NCBI GenBank assembly: GCA_963082975.1
Contig: OY720349.1
Coordinates: forward strand, 44,063,962-44,127,961
DNA from: Labia minor
Lineage: Eukaryota > Arthropoda > Insecta > Dermaptera > Spongiphoridae
Length of the DNA: 64,000 nt
Direction of reading: 5' to 3'
Positions 34,401 through 49,400 of the stretch are shown one piece after another. Within the stretch, counting starts at the first letter, position 1, and every line of letters starts with the position of its first letter. A program made the position numbers and the translations under genes. A model generated the notes under the pieces. That model did not search any database. It worked only from the letters and a program-made list of their open reading frames with translations, and was not told where the DNA came from.

Positions 34401-37400
34401 AAGAAGATTAAAAACGTGGCTCACTGGTAAAATGCTGATCTGGTGAATTTGAGGAGAAAGGATCAACCCTCATCAAGTTCACAAAAATTTCAAATATAAT
34501 ATCAAATAAATGTATAAACTGGCTAATATGTGCAAATTTCGATAGAGGCAAAAAAAAAAAAAAAAATAAGAATAAAAATTTTAAATATAAAATCCATTTG
34601 TTTCTAATAAATAATGTTTTTCTTTCCCCCAACCCTTATGACCTTTAAAATATCCATATATTAGAAAATTTTTTTTCACAATTGCGTGAATATTAATTTT
34701 CCAATATTCCATTCCATTAATATTAATTTTCAATTTAATTTATTAGAAATTAATGTCACTTTAATCGATAAATTAATATCTCTATAATCTATGTCGTGAT
34801 TTACGTTTAAATTACCTATAGATAAATTTTTAAGTTTAGCAGGGGTGAGAGAAAGTCGAGAAAGGAGAGGTTTCGCTGTTCCATTCTTCTGGGCTTCTGC
34901 TAAATCTTTCTGATTAGCTTCAAGAATTTCTTTCTGTCTGGAGATGAGTAAATCAGCCAAAGTGTTAATACATGATGCTCGTTTTTCTGCTGGTAACTGC
35001 TGAAGAATTCGACTTCCAGTTCGGGCTGTCACAAAAACAAAATGTATGGTAAAATTAAATGTAAGGTTATGTTTCAAGTTATTTTCAAAAAATGTATTTT
35101 TTTTATATCTTTCATTATTCAATAAAATCTAGATTTACTGTAATAATTAAAAGATATATGTGAAAGATGAAGATGAAATAATAATAAGAAGAGACTCTTA
35201 AGTGGTTTAGTGGTTAGCACGACAGTCTACCACATTGAAGACTCGACTTCGGATCTAAGAAAATTCAATAATTAATCATTTCTCTTTAAAGCTACGCGTG
35301 AGAGTATTCTCAAATAATAAATAAATAAATAATAAGAAAAACAAAATTTAAAAAATGTTTAAAATATTATTTATTTATTTCAATGAAAAATTCCACTCTC
35401 ACCCAATATATTTCATTATTAAAATGAATTCAAATTAATCAACTTTTTATAAATGGTATTGTATAATTGATAAATACATTTGATTTAATATAACGTTATA
35501 TTTTCTCTATAGGAATAAAAAAAGACAATAGGAAATGGAAGTATGTGCTTTTGTTAACAAGCAAAATCAATTTAAAATATTTTTTTTAATATAAAATTTA
35601 ATTTTTTTTTTATTCGATTTGACTCATTATTATAATTTTAAGTTTTCATTTTTATTTAATTAAAATAATATGGGGATGAAATATTTATTTTATTTGTTTA
35701 TATATTTTTATTTTCTTTAGAAAGAATGGAAGTGTAATAATAAAATGTTCGATGTGATATTCGAGTAAACTTTCATATATTTTATTTTTCACTTGGTGTA
35801 AAACAAACAAAAGAAAGGAAAAGTAGGAGTACCGTTTTCTGCTAAGACCTCCACCGGGGCCATTCCCCCATCAACCGAAACTGTAAAGAAGGTGCCTAAC
35901 TTCCGACCAGCCAGGATTGTCTTGATGGCTTTCTCAGCTGTTCCATTGCAAATGACGACGGATACTCCTCTTTCTAACGCCCACGTTGCCGCCTCAACCT
36001 AAATAGAAAAATATACACCCACCGGTACAAACTAACACAGCACACACACACACAACTACATGCATTATATCTAGAATAAATAAAATTCCTTTGATGGATA
36101 GCTTTTGTGTTTGTTTTTGTTTTATTTATTTATTATTTATTATCGTTTTTTTTTTTGTTGAACAATTTGAATTTCAAATGAGAATAACGATCGAGATGCA
36201 TTATTGTTATTGGCTATCCGATACTTGGTTAAGAAAAAATAAATTATCAAAAACGGATATTTTCTTTTTACACAAAAAAATGGAGAAAATGTTATTTAAG
36301 TAGGAATATAAAGAAATGAAAAATTTAAAAATAAAACTTTTTTATAAATTTAAAAATAATTTTTTTTTTTTATAAATTATTGGTGGTCTATAAACTATTT
36401 TAATTGCTTATTGGAATTGACAATTAATAATATTTATTATTATTATAATTGCTTTTGTTGAGAAAAAACTATTAAAGTATGAATTTTATTTTTAATTGAT
36501 TTGTAGACTTTTCAATTTTTCATCCCCTTTTTTTAAATAATTCTATAACTTTTGGATTGAAAACCAGCATGTGTTCAAGAAATAATAATAATTCATTAGA
36601 TTATATAAAGATTAATCAATAATGATGCTCTATTTAAACATTAATATATTAAGTAAAAAATTAAATGATATTTCTCAAAATAATAAATTAAAAAAAAATA
36701 AATAATGTTGATTTACTATTGTTATGATTGGATGAATTATGTGAAAATTACAAATATTGTCAATATGTAAAGAGTTAATAATAAATGGGTTTAATAAGAT
36801 AAATAGCTAAAGTTTCGTTTACAATTACAACAATTATTTATAGCTTAAAGTTTTGGATTTATTTACTTGAATTATTATACTAGAAATCTATGTCAATACG
36901 AATAATAACAAATAATTCGTTTTTTTTTAAATAATTATTATAATTCTATTCTTATTAATGTTCTATCTAATAAAATATGTTATAATTCCTGAAATAAAAA
37001 TGAATTCGCTTACTTTTGAATCCATTCCACCTGTTCCAACTTTTGATTTGCGTCCAAACTGTAATTGATTGATCATATCAGCGGTGTAGGTGTGAATAAA
37101 CCGTGCGCCTTCCTCTTTAGGCGGGCAGGTGTAAATGCCATCAACATCGGACATGAGAATCAGTAGGTCGGCTTGGACCTCAGCAGCCAACATTGCCGCT
37201 AAACTATCGTTGTCCTTTAAGTTGATCGTCTGAAGATGGAAATTAGTGAAATTCAATTTATACCATACGTTTTAATTTAAATTAAAATATCATTTGGGGT
37301 TTAAGGTATTTTTTATATATATTTTAGAGTATAACGACCCCATGAGCTCAAAATTACACCATATTACATGTTTTTAACTTCCCATCCTAAGTAAAATATT

Positions 37401-40400
37401 TTACATTTTCTTTAATTGGAATGTTTAGATAAATGAATATTAAAAACCTTAAATCTAGAATAATAAAATTAAATAAAAAAAGAAACAAAAAGAGTGTACC
37501 TACGTTGACTATTTAAGCTTATTTATTTTAAACATATGAGCATATATGTTTATATATTGTACCAAAACTTAAATTATTAATTAATATTAATTTAACCACT
37601 GTTCTAACCATGAGGATCAGGGATTCCCATATGAGATGCATGATACAGTCTCAAACTCTAACTACAACGCCTACAATTTAATTCTACTCTATTTGTCATA
37701 ATTTGTTTCATTTTTAATTTTTTGTATATAAATAAAAATGAAATTAATAAAAATAGTTAAAATATGTAGTACAAAAATTAAGTCGATAAAAGAAAGAAAA
37801 AAACATTTAAACCAATTAAGATTTGATCAAAAACAATAATTATTATCAGTAGCTAGCATTAGAGAACATTACAAGAAGAATTCTTAATTGAGTGAAGAAC
37901 AGGTTGAAAACAAGAGAGTATGAACGAGATTGGTGGAGAGACCAGTCTGTGAGGTAGGGTTCACCTTTAGCTGTAAAAAGTAACACTAGGGATCTCCCTA
38001 TTGTGGAAGACTGGCCTCACGGATCATCCAATGAACCGATGAAACTGACAAGAAAAATATATATCTTATATTCTTCAAATTCATCGAGGACTTAAAACTT
38101 AATTGGACATTTATTTTATATTAAGTTTGATTATCAAGTTTCCTCTACTTTTGCAACAGATTGTAAATCTATAATACGAGTAATAATAAAAGATAAGTTT
38201 CCAATGCAAGGAAATACAAGCTCAGAAAGCCAAATATACATATGTTAGATCACATTATTATCCAAATATTGCTCTTCTGCAAATAGATCTATCTAAAATA
38301 CTATTTTTACTTTAATTTACGTGTACCTTAATATAGCTTCTAGTATTTGTTTTAAAAAGAATAATTTATAATTTGCTTACCTTAAAAAAGGGTTTCAAAT
38401 TTATTTTAAAAAATGAGTATAAATTATTCACTAATCAAATTCCTATTGAATTTCATGAAAATATATACAATATTGTTTTACTAAAGTAGGTGCTATATAT
38501 ATATATATAATTAGCTCTTCAAATGTATACTTTTGTTAATCCATTTTATTTAATTAATGTATTTTTGTTTTAATTAATCCGATGAATGAAAAGCCCTAAT
38601 ATGGACTTTATGAAATTATTAAAATAATACAAAATACAATATCATTTATTAATCACCCCTCCTACTCCAAGTGCACTTATTCATATATTATTAAAATAGA
38701 ATAATATGTTTAATACCTTTAATATATTGATTTATTTTAAAAGAGAATATTAATTTTATTTTTTTAACTTGTTTTATTGATCATAGAGAACATTTTAATT
38801 ATATATTATTTATGAATTGATATAGTACAATAATAAAATATTTATTGTTTTTGTTTATAGGTATATTATTCATCATTAATAAGCATTGAAAGAACTGGGG
38901 CCTATTAAATCGGATGCCAACTAAGTTGGGTAGAGGTGTTGTTTAATCAGTAGAACAATTTGATTAATAACATTTATGTAAAAACCTAATATGTAGACCT
39001 AATAAATTATACTTGAAGAATAATCCATATAAGCGAATGTTTTCAGCTTACAATTATAAAACTGAATTTTACTTAAAAACAAATAAAAAAAATTTTCTTT
39101 CAAAATTATTAAATAGCTATTTTATTTATTTAAATGAAAATATTTTATTTACATATGTTATTTTCATATCTAAATATACGAAAATATACTAACGAATCAG
39201 ATATATTAATTAATTTTATTTATTAAATGAATTTAAATTTGAAAAAATAATTGAATTTCAATTATAGAGAGTATTTTTTCCTCATATTAATTTTCATTAA
39301 CAAAATATAAATTTAATTATTTCAAATTAATATATTTTGTTAAAGAATTCAAATAAGTAAACATTTTGCAGAAAAAAATATATTTTACCCTATTTTAAAA
39401 GTAAAAATTTATTTTGAAAATGTTATTATATAAACACTAATTAGATATTAATTAATTTTCTTAATTAGATAAAAATAAAATTAAAATTCAATTATAGAGA
39501 GTCATATACTAAAACTCTATTAATTTTCTCTCTCCAGATGTTATAACAAAATATAAATAATAATTTTATATTAATATTTAAATTATACTGTGTATTATAT
39601 TATATTAATTAATAATATTATAATATAATTTTTGGAAAAAAATAGAATAAATAATAACTAAAAATATTGATATATTTCTGTGTTCCTCAACATAAAAATT
39701 CTTATCCTTGATAACGAGAACGTTTTATGAGCCATCACTATCCAATTGTTATCCTCTCTATCATCTCATATGTATTCTTGGATTGCCCTTCATTGGCATT
39801 TTTGAATTACAGTTTATGTTCATATGCCTCTAAAATAAAATAAAATTTCCATATTGAATAAATAAAATGATTGATCTCTCGAATTCATTCTCATCTTCTG
39901 TTTTATAAAAATTTTTCACATTTAAAAAAAATATTAAAGTAATAATAAACTTAATTAAAAAACAATCTGATAAGAAATTAATAATATACTTTTTATACAT
40001 TTTTTTTTTTAAATTATCTAATTCTTCTCTTCCGGAACATATCAGAGAGAGCACAATGACGATTATTGATTTATCTCAATCACTCATACAACACAAAAAA
40101 AAAATTGAATAAATAATTCTTTTAATACGATTTTTTTTTAAATTTACAATGTTCAATATTTACGCTTTGAAATTGTATTTATTCAATAAATAAATTTAAC
40201 AACAACCTACTTATTATATGCGATATTTTGAATCTATTGGAATATAAACAAATAAACTAGTTCGGAGTTGAAATTATTTCAAAATAGGATAAAATTCACA
40301 GCCTTAAATAAATAAACTTTAAAAAAAATATTTCCTTTGTTTAATTTTTAATATAATTACATATATGCATATTTTAAATTTTAACCTAGGAATATATAAA

Positions 40401-43400
40401 TAAAATTATCTCTATAAACAAATTTTTTTATATTTTCACTTTTAATAAATAGAAATAAAGTTGTTTTTAATGCTTAAAAAGAAAATATAAATTTTGAATA
40501 TTTAACATTTATTAAAAAAATAAAAATAGAGATAATTTCTTAAGATTATATTCTTTGCGTGAATTTAAAATTTAATTTAAATATATTTGACCGGGAATCC
40601 CTTGAAGAGGAAGAGTAATACATATAAACCCGGAGGGGGTAGTAGATACTAATAAATATATATTTTAGTTTGCTAAATGAGATAGGAGGATAGCTTTCAT
40701 ATTTTAATTTATTAACTGGGATAGAAGAACAAAACATTAGGTAGAAACAATAGTGAATATAAATTATTTGCGGTTTTTCCTCTGATAAATGTTTATCAAA
40801 TGGAGGAAATATTGCAGTACAATATTTACATGATATAACCAATGAATAATTTAAATTTTAGCTCTAAATAATCAATTTAAATCTCAAAGTCAAAAGAAAT
40901 TACCATTAGGCTGTTTAAAATAGGATTTATTTTTTTAATTATTAATAAAAACAAATAATTTATTTTATTTTAGAAAAGAAAGAAAAAAAAAAACACAAAT
41001 ATTTAAATACCTTTTTTCCTCCTATTTTTTGTCCCTCATCGTCCGTTTGTGGTGGAGGTGTAACAGCATCGTTAGTGTTGATAATTGGGACTATATTTAA
41101 ACTAATCAATTCAGACAATGTACTAAATAAATTTCTACGGGTCTCTTCATTGTAAAAATCAGCTTTTGTGACTAGAATCTAAAATAATAATAAATAAAAT
41201 AATATTTTTCTGAAAAAAAAGACTTTCTAAGACTAATGAATGATTTATCTATTTTGAATATTTGAAAGATGTTCATTCATATAAATAAATAGTTTATATC
41301 AAAATATATATGTATCTATATATTTTACATATTAAGTATAAACATTAAATAGAGTAAACAATTTTTTTTTTATTAATCAATCATATATTGGTATTTAATT
41401 TTATTTAAAATTTTCCTTTTTTAGTAATAATATAATATATCAATTATTTAAATAAATACATTATATTAATGTATACTATATAATAGTATTTATTTATTTG
41501 TTAAAGGTATGTATAATAATTATACCTATATAATTTTGCATAATCAAGTGTGTCTGGATTTTAACGACGGTAAAGTTTCCAAATTTAATCACAAAATTCT
41601 TAAATAAGTTATCGAAAACTTTGCCTAATTGAATTGAATCAAATTTGATAAAATATAATATGCAAGAATTTGTGAAATTACACTTCCTCTTTAGAGAAAT
41701 TACAGAAAACAAAAATTAAATTCATAATTTAAATAAAATTTAATTTTTCATATTTTTATTCTTTGCATTTGTGAGAATATAAATTTAATATAAATAAAAT
41801 ATAAGATTAAGTCTTTAATTTCTATTGTAAAGTATTTTTTTTTAATACCTGTGTAAGTTTTGGAATATTCATCTCCTTATTTGAGATAATTAATTATTAA
41901 AAAAAAAATTCATAATTTGTTAATATTAAATTTTTAATCTGCACAATTTTATTTAATGTATGCACACTATGAATGGTTGAATATTACTGTAGGATTATTT
42001 GTTTTTCTTTGCATAATATCTATTTTTACGTACCTGTGCGAGTTTAACGCCATATTGTGCAAACATGGCATCGTAAAGGGACATGAGACCAGATTGACCA
42101 ACAGCAGCTGCCGCTCGCGGCTCTAGTAAAGTTCCAGCATCCTGAAATACAATCCATTTATTTAATAATTCATTAGTTACAAAATTAAATTTAAAGAAAT
42201 CAATATGATGAACAAATTGATATAAAAACTTTTTTTTCGATACTTTATCTATCTAATCTTATTCTATATAAGATCAGAAACTAAATATATTTTTCGATTT
42301 AGAATACAATTAAATAAAAAAAAAATTTAAAAATACTTTATTTTAAAGAGGATAAGAAAGATAATTGAAAAGTATTATATAATATTAAATTGTGGTGATA
42401 ATAGAGTTACAAATTTTATCAAATGATCATAATAGGTGGACACTGACTATGAAATGTGAAAAGTTATATATATTCCATTATATTAAATTTGAAACAAGTA
42501 AAAAAAATTTTTATAAAAATTTAAGTAAAAAGAAATATTTTTAAAAAATACACTTTACTTAAAATTTCACTAAAAAGTAAAAAATAAAATCACTTTAAAG
42601 TGTATGCGCTCAAATTATAATAATACCAAATGGAAGCAAATGTTTTACGGTCTTATTATAATTTGAGCGCATACACTTTAAAGTGATTTTATTTTTTACT
42701 TTTTAGTGCAATTTTAAGTAAAGTGTATTTTTTAAAAGTATTTCTTTTTACTTAAATTTATTTTATACTTTTTAGTCGTATTCAGCGCCTCTAGAACTGC
42801 TATCGCCATCTATGATTGAAATAGTGAACTATTCCTTATTCCCCATATGAAAGTTTAGTTAATTAATTACCACTAATAGATAAATAATTCAGTGGATTTT
42901 TCAATTGATTCGTGAATTATTAGCAGGAGCAAGCGCGTATGCAAAATTTCAAGTTGATTGAATGACGGGAAGTTATTGAAATATCGATTATAAAATGCCG
43001 AGGACAACCCGCGTACAATCGGACAGAGTGAGTTAAGTAAAAGTGTATAAAAAACAGTAACAACAGTACTTTATCGTATTGAAATTATATCAATATTCCA
43101 TTAATTCAGCCTACATATAAAACAAGTAAAGGATCAGATTATCAATTAAATCTTGGTAAGTAGTTTACTTGCTCAAAATTTAATTAATCTTATAAAAGAT
43201 TACTATTTATAAGATCCTAAATAATTTTTTTAAATGACAGAATTAAAAATAATGTTTGCTCTTCAAGTCGACAAATTTTGTTTAATTAATTTTTTATACA
43301 TTTTAATAAGAATTAAAAGTTAAGTAAGCATGTAAGCATCTCTTACATGTGTATATACATTTAGAATCAAAGGCAATTAGAGCAAAAGACCTTTCAAAGA

Positions 43401-46400
43401 TTTATCTCATGTAATTATTTTTTATCTCAAAAGATTTATATAAAAACATCTAATTTAAAATTTAAAATCAAAAATTGTAGATAAAAAAAAATAATGAAAT
43501 AAAATTATTGAAATACTTCATTTATTTAAATTTAATAAACATTTTTTTTTTATTTAATGTTTGTATATATCTGCATTTAATTTAAGATTTTCAACCCTAT
43601 TTCATTTGAATAAGTTTAGGACTCTTGTCAATAACCCTTGACCAAAGAGCATTCCAAGTGGCCAACTAATTATACACTTAACCCGATTTAGTTGTCTAAA
43701 TGGCTTGGAATTAAGGGATTAATTTATTATTATATAAATCACATAGATTAATAAATATATATTTAAAAAATGGAAGATATAGCTACCGCAATATTATCCT
43801 TCAACTTTATATGTATTTTAAATTTGTTCTTTTAAAAGGAAAAAAAAATTACAACCGTAAAATCCGAAAATAAAGATTTATCTCTTTTACATCAATCTTG
43901 ATTACAAAAATAATATAAATATCATGATTATTTGTCTTTCACAGGGATTTTAACTCCGTGTGACTTGAGAACATTTGCACACCCCATAAATTAACTTGTT
44001 GCTCATGAGGAAAAAAGAGGTTATTTTTATATATATTTCATATCATCATTATAAATCAACAATGGAAGGATGGACATACCTTTCTAACTAAATGATTATT
44101 ATGCATTATATTTTTATGCAATTTAACTATAATTTATTTATTTAAATAAATTTTGTAGTTAAAAGGATTAATAAATGAAATAAATAATTGATTTTGTGAA
44201 CTAATTAACCATAATATTGAAAAATATTATTTAATTTTGTAAATTAAAATGAATTTTAAAAAAATATAAAATTTATTAAAAATAATTTTTAGTAAATACG
44301 AGGGCAGGTCAATAAGTTCCCCTGGCTTTTTGAATTTTCCGTTTCTTAAATGAATGGGGAACACTGCTCCAGTTGTCAGCAGTCAACTATCAGCTGACTC
44401 CTGTCGAAATTTGAATCAACTGGGTCATTTAGTTTTTGTTTGACATCCATTAATAGCAGACTACCTCGTGATTTGAGAAGAAAATTGAAAAAAGTGAATT
44501 TTCATGATAATCTATGAATTGGGATACGAATTGCTCCCTCATCCGCCCTATTCTCCGGATTTAGCCCCGAGTGACTATTTCTTGTTTCCAACCCTGAAGA
44601 AATGACTCGACAGAAAGAGATTAGACTCCAACGATAAAATCATCGCACAACAATCTATTTTGATGCCTAAATCTTATTTTTTGGAAGGGTAAAAAAAATT
44701 GGAGAAATGTTGGAAGTGTATAGAGCTCAAAGAGAAAACCAAAAACCTGTGTTTCATTCAAAAAGTCACGGACATGCTCGTTCTGCCCTGGTACATTCGG
44801 TGAAATTTCAAGTTATATCACTAATTTAAAAATTAGAGACTATTAAACAATATGATATTATAAATATTATTGATTGATTGGTACCTCTCGAGTATGATCC
44901 TTTGGTGAGAGTGTTTCCCTCATGCTGAGCGACATGAGCAACTCCTGGGTGAGTTTCTGTTTGCCGAAAGCAACAGCTCCACTTGTCACCATCAGACATT
45001 CGCGGCCCTCCAACTGACATTCAGCCACCTGAAACATCATCATAAATCATCATAAGTATTTTTTTCTGTTATATACTAAGTTTATTAATAACTACTATCT
45101 ATAGTATATTATATTCTTAAGAAATAACAAAAACAAAATTAATATTCAATGCCCTCTTTTGTTAATTTTCGGCAATTTCTTCCAGCAAAAAAATCCATAA
45201 ATTATTCATTTTGATAAGAAAAACATAATATTAATAATAATATCTTTATTAAAAATCACTAGGATATGGAATTAATTGAATCCATATGAAAATTGGCAAA
45301 TTTGGTAGCATTTTGTAGCATTTGGCAAGAATTGCTAAGTGAATCGTGAGAAGTGAGAGCAAGAGTATGAGTGAGAAATAATAAGTAAGCAACCAAACGA
45401 AAATCAATTCAAAACAAAAAAATTTCATTTGAATTCTTGGCAACGATTGCAGATTGCACGGTTATTATAAAAACAAATAGAAGATAGATTTTGAATTTTA
45501 AAATGTTTTCTTTTAAGATATAATTTTTTTTTCTTCTTTAATCAATCCATTTACTCAAATATTGGAGTTTTTTTCTAAAAATATTTTAGGAAATGATCGT
45601 ATAATTTAAAATATTTGATAACGATGAATTCTATTATCCAATGAAAGAGTTTTCTTCTTAATTTTATATAGATATAATTATATATTAGATAGTCAAGAAA
45701 GTTATCGCTTTTTTCAACTTGTTTTATATAAAACATATAAATTTAATAATTCGTTTGATTATAATAATGTTATTATTTTCTTAAAGTCCTTTATATTAGG
45801 CATAATATTACAATTATTACAATTATTTTTACTATTTATATTCATTGAAAGAGCTTCTTTACAGAGCGCTTTTATTTCAAATTCAACTTTCGAGAAATAA
45901 TAGAGGTGCTTTAAACTACTTAAGTTCTGTGAATGTAAAAGCCAATCCGATTTGGCGCAAATACCTTGCTATAAATTAAAATAAACTTTGCATTTACAAT
46001 TTCACAACGAGGATTATTTAAGAGGATCTACGAGAGATATACATAATATAAATATTTAATTATACTAACAATATAATACTAATATTAATAATATTTTTAT
46101 TTTCTATTTTATTCTCATATAAATTAAATTATTATTATTATTATTTAATCAAATTAATGTTCATTATCAATATAATTTTATAATATGATTTTAAAAATAA
46201 TAAAATACCTCTCCTATTATTTATTTGTTTTGATTTAGTTTTTTTTTAATATGAATTCAATTGTTTTAAAATCTCATTTAGAATTTTAAGTGACCTGAAT
46301 ATATAAATTTCTGAGTGATAAAAACAAGTTGAATTTATTTGGTGATTTATTTTCTAGTCGGAATATATTTTTTGTTCTTCATTTTCCAGTGGTTGGACCT

Positions 46401-49400
46401 TTCTCCCCTTTACTTCTCAATTATCCATTAAATAATGGACGATTCGGTTTTTATAACCAAGACATATATTTTATTTTACAATGCAACTGATTTACTGATT
46501 ATATCTTCATTCACTAGTTACTAATAATATCAAAATTTAGTTTGTTTTTTTAAATTTGTTAATTAAAAAGTTTCGAATAAAGAATGGATTTTTAATAAAG
46601 TGGATAAAACATTCTCTTGTTTCTAAATTAACAATAAAACTATAATACTAGGGTAATATTGTTGCTGATTAGATTAATTATAGTTTTATAAGAGAAATAT
46701 AAACTATTTTGCATTCTTCAAATGAAAAATACGTAAATATGTTTCGTTTAATTACAATTAAAGTTAAACATAGTTCGCATTTTATTACAAATTAACATAT
46801 TGCTTGTTATTCACAATTTATCAAGTTTTAATGATATATATATATATATTTAAGGCGTTTTTTTTTAAAAAAAAACTTTGACTATAACATTTTTTTATGG
46901 GATTTTAAAGTTTCCTAACAATTTCTAATTTCGAAAATAAAACAAAAAGTATAAGAGTATGATGATTATCGGTTAGCTAAGGTTTCCTTTTACAAAAAAA
47001 AACATCACAGAAAAAAAGTTTCTTTCTTTGAAAGGTAAAAATCCTTCAACTTTAAAAAAGACTGATTGTTCGCGAATGGCGAACAGCCAAATTAACTAAC
47101 TAGGAGACGACACCTCGGAGACAAACGGTGATTTTTTTTAACACACTAATTTTTAAAGTTTATAAGAAAAAATCTTATAATAAATATTGCACACTTTATA
47201 GAATAGCGAAACTATAGAAAAATATTGACTTTGAGAGGAAAAAATCAAACGAGATTAATTAAAAATATTGGGATTAAATTGAGTAAAAAAAAAGATTAAA
47301 TTTGTTTATAGAAAAATATAGATAAAATATAATAAAATTTTCATTTAGTATAAAATTCAAGAAAAATATACAACCCATTAATTGGGTTATTTATTATATT
47401 TTCAATCTATTTATTTATGTTTTTGATTTTACATCAAAGAAAAGTATTAAGTTTGCACAATAATTAAATTAATTAATTTTGTATAGGTACATCATATAAA
47501 ATTGAAATTTGTGACCAAGCTTTTCCTCAAACATTGAACTCTCATTTATTAATTAAATTCTCTATTGGTATATTTTAATAATCAACTGGAAGGTCCTTGT
47601 CCATAATAATCACATTTTACTAAATCCAATATCTACCATCCCACACCTTTCTTCTAGTTGTTTTATTATTATCTATTAAACTTTACAAATAAATGATCGG
47701 ATTTTGCAAATTATTTGACAACCAGAATTTGTTTATCATTTAGAAGAATCATTAGTTCATTAATAAGCAATTTAATTTAATATAATAATTACGAAATTAT
47801 TTAAGGTACCATTGTGAATTTTGGAAGAAGGGTCTGCTCAAGAGGTTAAGATTGCTGACAGCAGACCTTTTGCCTTGATTTGAGAAAAGGATAAATATTT
47901 GTTTTATCTTCCCCCCAAATGTAGACAATTTAATATTTAAAATGAATTTATGTTCCAAATATGGTTGAGTGTGTGGTATGTGAAGCATTTATTGTCGCAG
48001 CAAATATAGAGAGACTTATATAAAAGAAAAGTAAATGCTTTAGTGACTTGTTATTCATTAGTAATATTTATAAGATGAATTCATTATGTAAATATATTCA
48101 GGATTTACCCAGGTAAAACGATTGGGTTGGAAATTGTTTATTTTTGATATTTGTCTAATTCAATTATATATGAATTGTTTTAAATATGTAATTTTTCAAA
48201 AGAAAATAAATTAAATAAAAAAAATATATATAAAATTGTTTTGTGCCATATTTTGGCAGTATTAGCAAGTCAATTTTTTTTTTTCATTTTTTTTATCATT
48301 TTTCCTAAGTAGGTTGTTCACGCTTGCGTGAATTTAAAAACTAAATAAATAAATAAATATTATTTTTTTGAATAACTTTGGTAGTGTCGAGCTCCCATTT
48401 AAGAAATTTTTTTTAATTTTCATAAATTAAAAATTTGTTTAATTAGTCATTATAGGTACGTTGCTTTATCTTCAGGCTGTAGCGACAGGCCGGCTGGATC
48501 ATCTTCGCGTCGCATCAACAATTAATGGAGAAATGTTATACGGTTAACGGCTAGGGCGTCCCCTGCAAGCGACGCGCATTGTCAGCACCCGGGCGATGCG
48601 AGAAATGGGTTAGGGTTACCCACCTATGGACGAGGTGGGCTAAAGAAGATAGTCCAACATCCACATCCACATCTACATCCACAACGACATCATCACCGAC
48701 ACGAACATCGTCACATCGGTCAGCATCAGCATCATTGCCATCAACCTCACTCAAATCGTCCACAGCTACATCAAAGTCGTCAACACCATCATCACCGACA
48801 TCGAAGGTTGAGTACCAAAGACCGCGTGGGAGGCCTAAAACCAGCTGGTCCTGCCGTATAACGGGAGATCTAATGGCATCTGGTCTCTCTACAGACGACG
48901 CCAACAACAGATTTAGTTGGCGCCAATTAACGAGAAGAGCCGACCCCACACCCCGTGGGAAATAAGGCTAAGAAGAAGAAGAAGAGGTACGTTGCTTTAT
49001 CTAAAAAGTTTTTATATCGCGTTAACTATTAGTTAAATAATTATTATTTGTAAACCCTATTAAAAAATGTATTTACTTATATATTATTTTAAAGTTTATA
49101 TTTTTGAATTTTATTCAATTTATAATTATAGTTTAAATCTAATATATATTTTTAAAGTTTTGTATTAAAACTTAAGTTTTTTTATTTTCAATATTTTCGG
49201 TGATCTTACTCTCATTTATATATTTTTCATTTTACTTTGTTAATTTTAAATTATAATTATTATTTAAATATTTCTCTTTCTGAAAACAATTATTTCAAGA
49301 ACTGAATTTCATATTAGTTTTATTAATGATATATTATTTTTATATTTCATATATATGTATTAAATTTATTTGGATTTTAAAAATTGCTTAGAGATCCCAA

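Larger units (their letters stand above)
42142..44884 (-). other. P5CS: P5CS intron b/c (2.7 kb)
   Basis: Carries the long inverted repeat (42,494-42,776) and a mariner relic (44,299-44,791). Between them, 42,780-43,150 is less AT-rich, with 'GCAAAATTTCAAGTTGATTG', a phrase common in 3' parts of arthropod retroposons, but it is not enough to classify. The rest is A/T. Confidence 0.65.

Noticed and set aside
34730-35122. 130-aa frame as a separate gene
   Set aside because: It is P5CS exon g plus intron read-through; splice sites at 34,815 and 35,026 define the exon.
35195-35270. Functional tRNA gene
   Set aside because: Good A box, but the T arm and acceptor stem do not pair; SINE relic is more likely.
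36963-37256. 97-aa frame as a separate gene
   Set aside because: P5CS exon e plus intron sequence on both sides.
40546-40842. 98-aa minus-strand frame in an intron
   Set aside because: No known domain, no promoter, A/T-biased composition; it is intronic in the same strand as P5CS but not at a conserved exon position.
48551-48949. 132-aa Asp/Val-rich minus-strand frame
   Set aside because: Mirror of the ACATC-type repeats in the LINE 3' end.
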